Numbered from the stretch's first letter, positions 1-7,425 are shown. The stretch is DNA of 15,936 nt from Pseudomonadota bacterium (GCA_023413605.1 JAEZPL010000194.1:1-15936), one strand, 5' to 3'. Program-made: numbers and translations. Notes: a model not told the origin generated them from the letters alone.

Positions 1-318
1 TCCAGCCATCGCGGCCAGTTCCAGCCGGTTGAGCGTATCGTCGAGCCGAAGGAAAACGTCTTCTACGCCGGGCGCCTGCTGCTCCGCCTCCATGGCGAGG
101 AAGGAAGCTGGAAGACCGCGGTGGCCCGTTACAACGGCGCCTCTCCCCGCCAGGCCCAGGGCTACATCTGCAAAATCTGGCAGCATCTGAACGAACTGGA
201 CGCCAAGAGCGCCAAGCTGCTGGAATCGGCGCGCTGCGGCGACAGCGAGCCGGCCAACATCGCACCGGCCACCCGCCGCACCTTCCGCAACGCCCAACAG
301 GTCGCCGCCCTGGATTAA
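1..318 (+). CDS. Lytic transglycosylase, SLT family (C-terminal part, 5' end outside window)
   Basis: The frame is open from base 1 to the TAA at 316-318 and gives about 105 residues of a C-terminus. The segment NVFYAGRLLLRL, followed by GSWKTAVARYNGASP and then QGYICKIWQHL, matches the end of the soluble lytic transglycosylase fold, where a helix with AG..LL.L is followed by the conserved A.ARYN.G substrate-cleft motif. Such enzymes cleave the MurNAc-GlcNAc bond of peptidoglycan in the periplasm and leave a 1,6-anhydro end. The catalytic Glu and any signal peptide lie upstream, outside the window, so activity and export cannot be judged. The last ~35 residues are polar and probably an extension beyond the domain. 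The GTG at 121 is an internal codon, not a start. Confidence 0.75.
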   Translation, partial: SSHRGQFQPVERIVEPKENVFYAGRLLLRLHGEEGSWKTAVARYNGASPRQAQGYICKIWQHLNELDAKSAKLLESARCGDSEPANIAPATRRTFRNAQQVAALD

Positions 319-375
319 AGCTCCAGGCTCCGCAGGGATGGCGCGAAGGCCCGTCTTGGGCTAAATCCCTGGCCC

Positions 376-1215
376 ATGAACTACCGTCACATTTTCCACG
401 CCGGCAACCCGGCCGACGTGATGAAGCACGCCGTTCTGGCGCTGATCATCGATCATCTGCGCGCCAAGGCGGCGCCCTTCTGCGTCCTCGACGCCCACGC
501 CGGAATCGGCCGATACGACCTCGATTCCGAATCCGCGCGCAAGACCCTGGAATTCCAGGACGGAATCGGCCGCTTGTTCGGCCATAAGCCTCCTCACCCG
601 GCGCTGCAACCTTATCTCGACGCCGTCGCGGCGCTGAACCCGGACGGGCGCCTGCGCTGGTACCCTGGCTCGCCCCGTCTGGCGCGGGCCCTTCTGCGCG
701 ACCAGGACCGGTTGGTCCTTAACGAGCTTCACCCCGACGACTGGCAGACCCTGAAGGCGGAATTTGCGGGCGACCGTCAGGTCACCGTGCACAAAGCCGA
801 CGCCTATCAGGCGCTGAAGGCCCATCTGCCGCCGAAGGAGAAGCGCGGCCTCGTCCTGATCGACCCGCCCTTCGAACAGCCGGACGAGTTCGCCCGCATG
901 GCCGAGGGTCTGAAGGCCGCGCACAGGCGCTGGCCCACCGGCATCTACGCCCTGTGGTACCCGATCAAGGAACGCCCGGCTGTCTGGCGCTTCCAGGAAG
1001 CGGTGGAGAACACCGGCATCCCGAAGATCCTGATGGTGGAATTGACCTGGCATCCGGAAGACACGCACATGCGCCTGAACGGCTCCGGCCTGCTGATCGT
1101 CAATCCGCCGTGGAAGCTGGACGAGACTTTGCGCGGCCTGCTGCCGGCCCTGCACGCCGCCCTGCCGTCCACCGGTGGCGAAGGCAAGGTGGATTGGCTG
1201 GTTCCGGAAGCCTGA
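376..1215 (+). CDS. rlmJ: 23S rRNA (adenine(2030)-N6)-methyltransferase RlmJ
   Basis: This 279-residue protein matches RlmJ (YhiR) over its full length. It begins MNYRHIFHAGNPADVMKH, close to the E. coli N-terminus YRHSFHAGNHADVLKH, so the ATG at 376 is secure although no clear Shine-Dalgarno precedes it. The SAM-binding motif is DAHAGIGRY (residues 39-47). The catalytic N6-adenine methyltransferase motif is DPPFE (163-167, DPPYE in E. coli). GSGLLIVNPPW (236-246) is the conserved C-terminal strand. The enzyme methylates A2030 of 23S rRNA before or during large-subunit assembly, in the cytoplasm. It lies 57 bp after the transglycosylase gene on the same strand, so co-transcription is possible but no functional link is evident. 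Confidence 0.95.
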   Translation: MNYRHIFHAGNPADVMKHAVLALIIDHLRAKAAPFCVLDAHAGIGRYDLDSESARKTLEFQDGIGRLFGHKPPHPALQPYLDAVAALNPDGRLRWYPGSPRLARALLRDQDRLVLNELHPDDWQTLKAEFAGDRQVTVHKADAYQALKAHLPPKEKRGLVLIDPPFEQPDEFARMAEGLKAAHRRWPTGIYALWYPIKERPAVWRFQEAVENTGIPKILMVELTWHPEDTHMRLNGSGLLIVNPPWKLDETLRGLLPALHAALPSTGGEGKVDWLVPEA

Positions 1216-1302
1216 AGCGACCGCCTGTCACAGATGTTGACGTTGCGCCGGGGTTTTTCTCGCCCTAGGGTGGATCGTTCGCATTCGTCAGCGCAGGCCC
1301 CG

Positions 1303-2298
1303 ATGTCCCGTTCCAACGATTTCGCCAACGCCTTTGCCAACGCCCATACAGAGGCGGGTCTGACGCGCGTGTCCGTCGCGCACATCCTCCAGACGATCCA
1401 GAAGGATCCGTCCTTCCTGTTCAGCCAGGAACTGCGGAGCGGCGGCGGCCGATGCCCGATGCATGCGTCCGGCAACACGGACGACGCGGACAAGGTGACG
1501 GTGAACACGCTGCTGGCCTTCCTGTTCGAACGGCTGCGCGACCACATCGCCAAGACCCTGCCCCTGGACGAGGCCGGTCAGGTCATGCTGCCGATCCCGC
1601 CGCGCTCCCCCCACGGGTTGAACCCCGCCGACCGCGCGGCGGTGAAGGCGGCACCGCTGGACGTCATGGCCTCCGTGCTGCGCGACGCCACCTGCCATCT
1701 GCTGGACGGCCTGATCTCGGGCTGGGCGGCGGAATTGCTGGCGGAGGAGGAATATTACCGGTCCAAGGGCTCGGGCGAGATTTCGGCCGACGCCGCGGCC
1801 ACCTTCGTGCTGCGCACGGCGCTGGAGGACTCCACGCTGTACCAGCGCGCCGGCTACGACATGCTGTCGATCACCAAGACCGGCAGCCACACGGCCATCC
1901 ACATCTGCTGGGCGATGGTCGAAGCCGCCCCGATTCTGAAACCCGGCCTGGACGCCGCCGCCTACGACGATCTCGTGCGGCGCAGCCTGAAGCAGATCGT
2001 GCCCCTGTCCATGGCCAGCCTCGGCATGCTGGTCCATTACATGGAGGCGTCGGGGATCGAGCCACCGGACGGGCTGGCCATCCACCTGTTGCCCAAGGAC
2101 CAGACGGCCTTCGTGCTGGACGAGAACGGGCTGATCTGCCTGAACACGGAGCCGATCACCCGCTTCGCCAAGCCGGAGGAGCGGCACTACACCGGGTGCC
2201 CGGCCTTCTACACCCCCGGCTTCATCAAGCTGTACCTGGACATCGTGGCCAGCATCGCGCTGGATTACGGCGTTTATGACCGGCTCGTGACCCGCTGA
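1303..2298 (+). CDS. Unknown protein, first of a tandem paralog pair (Cys/His-rich motifs)
   Basis: I do not recognise this 331-residue protein. The ATG at 1303 (MSRSNDFA) is chosen because the next gene begins MARSNDFA and the two align from there; an in-frame ATG at 1234 would add 23 residues with no counterpart. It looks cytoplasmic and mostly helical, with no signal peptide or clear membrane segment. Residues shared with the downstream paralog include CPMHA (51-55), KVT.NTLLAFL (64-74), SPHGL (102-106), CHLLD (131-135), YDMLSITKTGSHTA.H (185-200), RRSLKQ (226-231), PLSM.SLGML (234-243) and H.TGCPAFY (295-303). The paired CP motifs near each end and the invariant histidines could bind a metal or cofactor, but that is inference. 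The paralog starts only 45 bp downstream, so the two are probably one transcription unit. Confidence 0.85.
   Translation: MSRSNDFANAFANAHTEAGLTRVSVAHILQTIQKDPSFLFSQELRSGGGRCPMHASGNTDDADKVTVNTLLAFLFERLRDHIAKTLPLDEAGQVMLPIPPRSPHGLNPADRAAVKAAPLDVMASVLRDATCHLLDGLISGWAAELLAEEEYYRSKGSGEISADAAATFVLRTALEDSTLYQRAGYDMLSITKTGSHTAIHICWAMVEAAPILKPGLDAAAYDDLVRRSLKQIVPLSMASLGMLVHYMEASGIEPPDGLAIHLLPKDQTAFVLDENGLICLNTEPITRFAKPEERHYTGCPAFYTPGFIKLYLDIVASIALDYGVYDRLVTR
1850..1895 (+). repeat. 46-nt exact direct repeat, copy 1 (inside first paralog)
   Basis: These 46 bases are identical to 2885-2930 in the downstream paralog. They encode the motif GYDMLSITKTGSHTA. The flanking bases differ on both sides (g/t before, c/g after). 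Identity at every synonymous position over about 15 codons exceeds the rest of the pair. Confidence 0.9.
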
Positions 2299-2343
2299 CC
2301 GCCCAAGCCCCCCGACACCTTCCCACAGCCGATCCGTGCAGCC

Positions 2344-3345
2344 ATGGCCCGCTCCAACGACTTCGCCCTGAATTATCTTGCCGCCCACGAACAGGCTGGT
2401 ATGACCCGGATCAATCTTGCGCCGGTCCTGCACCGCATCGCGGAAGACCCGAACTACCTGTTCGCGGAGGAGCTTCAGCGGCTCGCCGGCCATTGCCCGG
2501 CGCACGCCGACACGCGCAAGGAGGATTACGAGAAGGTCACCATCAACACGCTGTTGGCCTTTCTCTACACCGACCTGCGCGAGCACATCGTCAACCGCAT
2601 GCCGCTGGACGCCGACGGACACATCGTGCTGTGCAACCCGCCGGACTCGCCGCACGGGCTGGACATCGCCGATACCGCCGCCCTGGACGCCGCCCCGGCG
2701 GAAACGCTGATCGGCTTCCTGCGCGACAGCATCTGCCACCTGCTGGACGCCATCATCAAGGACTGGGCCATCAAGGTGTTGCGGGAGGAGGAGCGCTGCC
2801 GGGCGGAAGGCACGATCACGCCGCTGGCAGGGGCCAGCTTCGTGCTGGGCAACGCGCTGGAGGCCTGCGCGCTGCACGCGGCGTCCGGCTACGACATGCT
2901 GTCGATCACCAAGACCGGCAGCCACACGGCGCTGCACGTCGCCTGGAACCTGTGCGAATCGGCACCCATGCTGAAACCCGGCCTGACGCTGGCCGAATAC
3001 GACGACCTTGCCCGGCGCAGCCTGAAGCAGGTGCTGCCCCTGTCCATGGGCAGCCTGGGCATGCTCTGCCAGTTCATGGGCGCCGGCCATATCGAGGCGG
3101 ATGACCATCAGGCCATCCATCCCCTGCCCCGCCACCAGACCGCCTTCCTCTACGACGGCGACGCGCCGGGCGGCATGATCGTCCTGAACGGCGACCTGAT
3201 CGAGCCGACCGCCCAGCCCGGCGAGCGGCATTTCACCGGCTGCCCCGCCTTCTACGCCGCCGGACTGATCAATCTGTACATGGAGATCGTGCTGTCCGTG
3301 GCCGCGCGCTACGACATCTACGGCCGCATCCAGCGCGCGGGTTGA
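2344..3345 (+). CDS. Unknown protein, second of a tandem paralog pair
   Basis: This 333-residue product is collinear with the preceding gene, with only 1-2 residue indels. Over residues 181-241 the two agree at 45 of 61 positions, counted by eye. Conserved features are CPAHA (51-55), CHLLD (131-135), GYDMLSITKTGSHTA.H (182-198), RRSLKQ (224-229) and HFTGCPAFY (296-304). The start ATG at 2344 gives MARSNDFALNYLAAHEQAG, matching the paralog's N-terminus. The Shine-Dalgarno is weak, so translation may depend on coupling to the upstream gene. This copy has extra cysteines (residues 97, 152, 174, 204 and 242) absent from its sister, which suggests the pair have diverged in function. I cannot name a family, and no catalytic signature is visible. 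It is followed by a promoter-like sequence for the next gene, so the pair is probably its own unit. Confidence 0.87.
   Translation: MARSNDFALNYLAAHEQAGMTRINLAPVLHRIAEDPNYLFAEELQRLAGHCPAHADTRKEDYEKVTINTLLAFLYTDLREHIVNRMPLDADGHIVLCNPPDSPHGLDIADTAALDAAPAETLIGFLRDSICHLLDAIIKDWAIKVLREEERCRAEGTITPLAGASFVLGNALEACALHAASGYDMLSITKTGSHTALHVAWNLCESAPMLKPGLTLAEYDDLARRSLKQVLPLSMGSLGMLCQFMGAGHIEADDHQAIHPLPRHQTAFLYDGDAPGGMIVLNGDLIEPTAQPGERHFTGCPAFYAAGLINLYMEIVLSVAARYDIYGRIQRAG
2885..2930 (+). repeat. 46-nt exact direct repeat, copy 2 (inside second paralog)
   Basis: This is the second copy of the exact repeat at 1850-1895, in the homologous position of the sister gene. It lies 1035 bases downstream in the same orientation. 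Confidence 0.9.
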
Positions 3346-3368
3346 GGGCCGCTTCACCACCGCCGGTC

Positions 3369-3396
3369 TTGACGCAACGCAAAGTGCGCCTATGTT
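3369..3396 (+). promoter_or_regulatory. Sigma70-like promoter for the phosphatase gene
   Basis: TTGACG (3369-3374) and TATGTT (3391-3396) are separated by 16 bases. They are followed by a GAAGG Shine-Dalgarno (3415-3419) six bases before the TTG start at 3426. The order and spacing of all three elements fit one transcription start near 3403. This is assigned by pattern only. Confidence 0.5.
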
Positions 3397-3425
3397 GGCG
3401 GCCTTGTCGAACCTGAAGGTGCCGT

Positions 3426-4148
3426 TTGGCCAAGAAGTGGATTCTGCGCCGTTACACCACCACCGCGATGGCCGATGGCATCAAGCGGGCGCGTGGACTG
3501 ATGGCGTCCCCCTGGCAGCGCGTGCTCGGCTATATCGAGAGCGTGTTCATCGACCATGCCTGCTTCCGGCTGATCTATTCGAACACCTGGCGCATTTCGC
3601 CCAACATGTACCGGGCGAGCCAGCCGTCCCCCTCGCACATCCGCGGTGCTGCGAAGCACGGGATAAAGACCATCCTGAACCTGCGCGGCAGCCGTGACTG
3701 CGCCTCCTACATCCTGGAGGCGGAGGCCTGCCGGCAGAACGGGCTGACGCTGGTGGACTTCCCAGTGAACTCCCGCGACATGCCCAAGAAGGAAACCCTT
3801 CTGAAGGCGCGGGAGCTGTTCAAGACGATGGAGTACCCGGCGCTGCTGCACTGCAAGTCGGGCGCCGACCGCGCCGGCTTCATGGCGGCGCTGTTCCTGT
3901 TCGTGCATGAAGGCGCGCCGCTGGAGGTCGCGACCAAGCAGCTGCACTGGAAGTACGGCCACTTCAAGCAGGCGAAGACCGGCATCCTCGACTATTTCTT
4001 CGAGCTGTACGCCGCCTACAACGAAAAGCGCCCGATCCCCTTCTGGGACTGGGTGGAGCGCGTCTACGACCCCGTGGAAGCCAAGGCCAGCTTCCGTTCC
4101 CGCGAATGGGCCGACACGGTGGTGGACCGGGTGCTGGGGCGGGAATAA
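3426..4148 (+). CDS. Tyrosine/dual-specificity protein phosphatase family protein
   Basis: This 240-residue protein carries the Cys-based phosphatase P-loop HCKSGADR (residues 142-149): Cys143 is the nucleophile and Arg149 the phosphate-binding residue. The preceding strand YPALL and the helix AGFMAALFLF after the loop are typical. DFPVNSRDMP (111-120) holds a candidate general acid, Asp118. The first ~55 residues are basic and have no clear domain. The start is taken as TTG at 3426 because GAAGG sits six bases upstream; ATGs at 3468 and 3501 would also leave the catalytic domain intact. The region NTWRISPNMYRASQPSPSHI resembles the N-terminal strand of bacterial and fungal phosphatases of the SIW14/DSP type, whose substrates range from phosphotyrosine to inositol phosphates, so the substrate is unknown. 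The gene converges on the ABC exporter with a 15-bp gap. Confidence 0.85.
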   Translation: MAKKWILRRYTTTAMADGIKRARGLMASPWQRVLGYIESVFIDHACFRLIYSNTWRISPNMYRASQPSPSHIRGAAKHGIKTILNLRGSRDCASYILEAEACRQNGLTLVDFPVNSRDMPKKETLLKARELFKTMEYPALLHCKSGADRAGFMAALFLFVHEGAPLEVATKQLHWKYGHFKQAKTGILDYFFELYAAYNEKRPIPFWDWVERVYDPVEAKASFRSREWADTVVDRVLGRE

Positions 4149-4163
4149 CCCCGCCCGCAACCG

Positions 4164-5951
4164 TCAGACCAGCGCCGCTTCCCCGTCCTCGCCGAACTGA
4201 AGCTTCGACAGCCGCGCGTAGGTGCCGTTCTTCTCGATCAGGGCATCGTGGGTGCCCTGCTCCAGGATGCGGCCGCCTTCCATCACCACGATCCGGTCGG
4301 CGTTGCGCACGGTGGCGAGCCGGTGGGCGATGACCAGCGTCGTGCGGCCCTTGGTCAGGCGCTCAAGCGCTTCCTGGACCAGACGTTCGGATTCGCTGTC
4401 CAGCGCGCTGGTCGCCTCGTCCAGCAGCAGGATCGGCGCGTCCTTCAGGAAGGCGCGGGCCAGGGCGAGACGCTGGCGCTCGCCGCCCGACAGCTTCACC
4501 CCGCGGTCGCCGATGACCGTGTCGTAACCCTCCGGCAGCCTGGTGATGAAATCGTGCGCGGCCGCGGCCTTGGCGGCGGACACGATGTCGTCGAACGGAG
4601 CGTCCAGGCGACCGAAGGCGATGTTGGCGCGCACCGTGTCGTTGAACAGCACCGTGTCCTGGCTGACCAGCGAGATCACGCCGCGCAGGCTGTTCAGCGT
4701 CACCGACCGCACGTCCTGCCCGTCGATCAGCACCTCGCCGCCCGTGGCGTCGTACAGGCGCGGGATCAGGTTGAAGACCGTGGACTTGCCCGCCCCGCTG
4801 CGCCCGACCAGCGCCACCGTGGCACCGGCCGGCACATCCAGGTCGATGCCCTTCAGCGTCTCCGTCCCTTCCTCGTAGGCGAAACGGACGCCGCGCAGGG
4901 ACACGGCGGCGCGTTCGACCTTCAGCGGCTTGGCATCCGGCTTTTCGGTGATGGTCGGCTTCTCGTCCACCAGCTCGAAAATGCGTTGGGCGGCGGCAAG
5001 GCCTTCCTGAAGCACGGCGTTCAGCGTTCCGATGGCGCGCACCGGCTGCGCCGCCATCAGCAGCGCGCCGACGAAGCCGGAGAAGGCGCCCACGGAGCCC
5101 TCGCCCATCGTCATGCGCCAGCCGGCGAAGGCGATCACGCCGGCCACGGCGGCCCCGCCCAGCACCTCCATCAACGGATCGATGCGGGACCGGGCGCGCG
5201 TCGCCTTCATGGTCAGGGCGAAGTTGTCCTCGAACGCGCGGCTGGCGCGGGCGCGCTCGTAATCCTCCAGGCAATAGGTCTTGACCATGCGCGCGCCGGC
5301 CAAGCTTTCGGTCAGCAGCGCGGTCATGTCGCCCATCTGGGCCTGCGTGTCGCGGGACACGCGGCGCAGGCGCTTGCCGATGTTCACGATGGGCACGGCG
5401 GCGATGGGGTAGATGATGAAGACGATCAGCGACAGCACCCAGTCCAGGTAGAACATCGCGCCGACCAGCGTGATCACCGTCAGGATGTCCCGCACAAGGT
5501 TGGTCAGCGTCCGCGTGAGTGCGTTGCGGATCAGGTCCACGTCGCTGATGAAGCGCGAGGTCAGCGTGCCCGTCGGCGCGGCGTGAAGCTGGGCGGTGTC
5601 GGCGGTCAGCAGATGCGCGAACATGGACAGGCGCACGTCGGTGACGATGCGCTGCACGATGTCGGTGGTCACCACCGTCTGCGCGTACATCGACACGGCC
5701 TTGATCGCCGTGACCAGCACGATCACCGCGGGGATCGCCAGCAGCATGCTGCGATCCTGCGCCGAGAACATGGCGTAGGCCTGATCGATCAGCAGCGGGT
5801 AGGCGCCGGTGGTGGCCGCGACCAGCCCCATCAGCAGGAAGGACAGCACCAGCTTGCCCGTGTAGGGGCGCACCCATTCCCGCAGCATGCGGCCCACCAG
5901 CCGCTCCGTCGCCGCGTCGAGGCGCAGCCGCTCACCGCTTTTCTTACTCAC
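4164..5951 (-). CDS. MsbA-type ABC exporter (fused permease and ATPase)
   Basis: This is a half-transporter with an N-terminal six-helix membrane domain and a C-terminal ATPase, which would act as a homodimer in the inner membrane. Numbered from the upstream ATG at 5981, the motifs are Walker A GRSGAGKST (393-401), Q-loop Gln441, signature LSGGERQ (498-504), Walker B ILLLDE (517-522) and switch His553. The gene is full length at 595-605 residues, the usual size of MsbA and related lipid or drug exporters. I favour GTG at 5951 because AGGAAG lies nine bases upstream of it, whereas ATG at 5981 has no Shine-Dalgarno; that ATG would add ten residues. Substrate cannot be read from sequence: lipid A-core export is the family archetype, and multidrug or glycan export are alternatives. 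It is not next to other LPS genes. Confidence 0.92.
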   Translation of the reverse strand: MSKKSGERLRLDAATERLVGRMLREWVRPYTGKLVLSFLLMGLVAATTGAYPLLIDQAYAMFSAQDRSMLLAIPAVIVLVTAIKAVSMYAQTVVTTDIVQRIVTDVRLSMFAHLLTADTAQLHAAPTGTLTSRFISDVDLIRNALTRTLTNLVRDILTVITLVGAMFYLDWVLSLIVFIIYPIAAVPIVNIGKRLRRVSRDTQAQMGDMTALLTESLAGARMVKTYCLEDYERARASRAFEDNFALTMKATRARSRIDPLMEVLGGAAVAGVIAFAGWRMTMGEGSVGAFSGFVGALLMAAQPVRAIGTLNAVLQEGLAAAQRIFELVDEKPTITEKPDAKPLKVERAAVSLRGVRFAYEEGTETLKGIDLDVPAGATVALVGRSGAGKSTVFNLIPRLYDATGGEVLIDGQDVRSVTLNSLRGVISLVSQDTVLFNDTVRANIAFGRLDAPFDDIVSAAKAAAAHDFITRLPEGYDTVIGDRGVKLSGGERQRLALARAFLKDAPILLLDEATSALDSESERLVQEALERLTKGRTTLVIAHRLATVRNADRIVVMEGGRILEQGTHDALIEKNGTYARLSKLQFGEDGEAALV

Positions 5952-5960
5952 GAGCCGAAT

Positions 5961-5966
5961 CTTCCT
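5961..5966 (-). promoter_or_regulatory. Ribosome binding site deciding the ABC exporter start
   Basis: AGGAAG on the - strand lies nine bases upstream of the GTG at 5949-5951. It supports that start over the ATG at 5979-5981, which lies upstream of this site and has no purine-rich sequence of its own. Confidence 0.55.
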
Positions 5967-6086
5967 GTACCGGGGTGCCATGGCTTAGCCGATGGCGCCC
6001 GTGCTTGTCCACCGGGGCTGGGCGATCAACCTTCCTTAACCCGGCCGTTCTTATATTAGCGAAGTTTCGGGCCTTTTCCCTGTGCG

Positions 6087-6092
6087 AAGGAG
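6087..6092 (+). promoter_or_regulatory. Ribosome binding site of the patatin gene
   Basis: AAGGAG lies five bases before the ATG at 6098. It fixes the start there rather than at upstream in-frame codons that extend the frame to 5975. Confidence 0.8.
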
Positions 6093-6097
6093 ACGCC

Positions 6098-7060
6098 ATG
6101 GCGATGGACGGCGGAAACGGGCGGCACAGGCCCCGCATCGGGTTGGCGCTGGGCGCCGGGGTGGCGCGGGGCTGGGCGCACATCGGCGTGCTGCGTGCGC
6201 TGAAACGCCACGGAATCGATGTGGACATCGTCTGTGGCGCCTCCGTCGGCGCGCTGGTCGGCGGCATCCATCTGGCCGGGAAACTCGACGCGCTGGAGGA
6301 CTGGGTCCGCAGCCTCACGCGCCTGAAGATCGTCGGCTATCTGGATTTGCGCCTGCGCCAGGGCGGCGGGCTGATCGGCGGGGACCGGCTGGTCGCCGAA
6401 ATGCGCCATCACCTGGGCGACGTCCTGGTGGAGGAATTGCACGCCCCTTTCGTGGCCATCGCCACCGATCTCGTCACCGGTCACGAGGTTTGGATCCGCA
6501 CCGGTCCGCTGGTGGATGCCCTGCGCGCGTCCTTCTCCCTGCCGGGCGTGTTCCCGCCGGTGCCGTTCGAAGGGCGATGGATGGTGGACGGCGCGCTGGT
6601 CAACCCGGTGCCGGTGTCGGCCTGTCGGGCGCTCGGCGCGCAGATGGTCATCGCGGTCAACCTCTCCGCCGACATCCTGGGCAAGGCGCGCAAACCGGGC
6701 GCCGCGGTTCCCACCGCCGCCGGATTCGACATTCTGAAGCTGATGGAGGAGCAGGCTCCGGAAGTCCGGCCGCGGTCGCCCATCGGGGCGTTGACCCGGC
6801 GCATCTTCCGGCGCGATTACGAGGGGCCGAGCCTGTTTGGGGTGATGATTTCCTCGCTCGGCATCGTCACCGACCGCATCACGCGCTCCCGCCTTGCCGG
6901 CGAGCCTCCGGACGTGCACATCGCACCGCGCCTCGGTCACATCGGCCTGTCGGAGTTCGACCGCGCCGACGATTGCATTCGCGAAGGGGAAGCCGCGGTC
7001 GAGCGCGCCCTGCCCGATCTGCAAGACGCGCTCGCCGTGTTCGGCAACGGCCCGCGTTAG
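6098..7060 (+). CDS. Patatin-like phospholipase, RssA-like
   Basis: This 320-residue protein closely follows E. coli RssA in layout. It has the oxyanion loop LALGAGVARGWAHIGVL (17-32 region), the nucleophile elbow GASVG (47-51, Ser49), ALEDWV (65-70), RASFSLPG (143-150) and the catalytic Asp motif DGALVNPVPV (164-173, Asp164). Ser and Asp form the dyad of patatin acyl hydrolases, which release fatty acids from membrane lipids. No signal peptide is visible, so it is probably cytoplasmic or peripheral to the membrane. The start at ATG 6098 has a strong AAGGAG; a second ATG two codons on is possible. The gene is divergent from the ABC exporter across about 145 bp that includes a TATATT element (6052-6057) without a convincing -35. 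Residues 195-240 are a family-variable insertion. Physiological substrate is unknown. Confidence 0.92.
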   Translation: MAMDGGNGRHRPRIGLALGAGVARGWAHIGVLRALKRHGIDVDIVCGASVGALVGGIHLAGKLDALEDWVRSLTRLKIVGYLDLRLRQGGGLIGGDRLVAEMRHHLGDVLVEELHAPFVAIATDLVTGHEVWIRTGPLVDALRASFSLPGVFPPVPFEGRWMVDGALVNPVPVSACRALGAQMVIAVNLSADILGKARKPGAAVPTAAGFDILKLMEEQAPEVRPRSPIGALTRRIFRRDYEGPSLFGVMISSLGIVTDRITRSRLAGEPPDVHIAPRLGHIGLSEFDRADDCIREGEAAVERALPDLQDALAVFGNGPR

Positions 7061-7104
7061 CCGCTGCGGAGTTGAACCAAGTGAAGCTGAACCGAGTTCT
7101 GCGA

Positions 7105-7284
7105 TCAGTTGTCCAGAGCTGTCCCCAGGGCCGCGCCACCAAGGCCACCGATGATGGCCCCGCGCTTGCCGTCGACCGCGTAGCCGCCAGCGGCGCCGGC
7201 CGTGCCGCCAACCACGCCGCCAGTCGAGCAGGCCGCGAGCGTCAAGAGCGCAATGGCGGTCCCGATCAGGCGCAAACGAGACAT
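7105..7284 (-). CDS. Small glycine-zipper lipoprotein (OsmB-like), 59 aa
   Basis: This short gene reads MSRLRLIGTAIALLTLAAC then STGGVVGG and onward to GTALDN. It has a basic N-terminus, a hydrophobic stretch and a lipobox LAAC with the lipidated Cys at residue 19. A glycine-zipper segment follows: GGVVGGTAGAAGGYAVDGKRG, then AIIGGLGGAALG, the 2TM/OsmB-type pattern. The start ATG at 7284 has a perfect AGGAGG eight bases upstream. Family members are outer-membrane lipoproteins often induced by osmotic or general stress, but no such promoter is evident here. It converges on the patatin gene with a 44-bp gap. Its short length makes it easy to miss. The combination of signal, lipobox and ribosome site makes it convincing. 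Confidence 0.85.
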   Translation of the reverse strand: MSRLRLIGTAIALLTLAACSTGGVVGGTAGAAGGYAVDGKRGAIIGGLGGAALGTALDN

Positions 7285-7292
7285 GTCTAAAC

Positions 7293-7298
7293 CCTCCT
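7293..7298 (-). promoter_or_regulatory. Ribosome binding site of the small lipoprotein
   Basis: AGGAGG on the - strand lies eight bases before the ATG at 7282-7284. This is a full consensus match, rare in this window, and is the main support for the short gene. Confidence 0.8.
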
Positions 7299-7425
7299 CG
7301 TGGTGTTTCCTGCCTCCTTAAACACGTCAAAGGGCGATTTGCTTCCAACGTTTTCGATTTTGGCGGGGAACCAAGCCGTTTTGACCGGCGTTTCTCTTTC
7401 GAAATCACCCACCAGCAGGTCCAGG

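Noticed and set aside
1453..1467. CPMHA/TGCPAFY motifs of the paralogs read as a cytochrome P450 or c-type heme site
   Set aside because: There is no CXXCH, no P450 F..G...C motif and no ExxR pairing. The Cys-Pro pairs alone do not identify a heme protein.
1288..3360. Very long - strand open frame opposite the paralog pair
   Set aside because: It is a GC-bias shadow: the + strand genes are conserved with each other at protein level, while the antisense product is low-complexity (rich in Gln, Gly, Val, Arg) with no start signal.
6052..6057. TATATT as a promoter for the patatin gene
   Set aside because: It is a good -10-like element, but no acceptable -35 lies 16-18 bases upstream, so it is not listed as a feature.
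4248..6059. Long + strand open frame opposite the ABC exporter
   Set aside because: The - strand carries every ABC motif in order; the + strand product is His/Gln/Arg-rich with no family signature.
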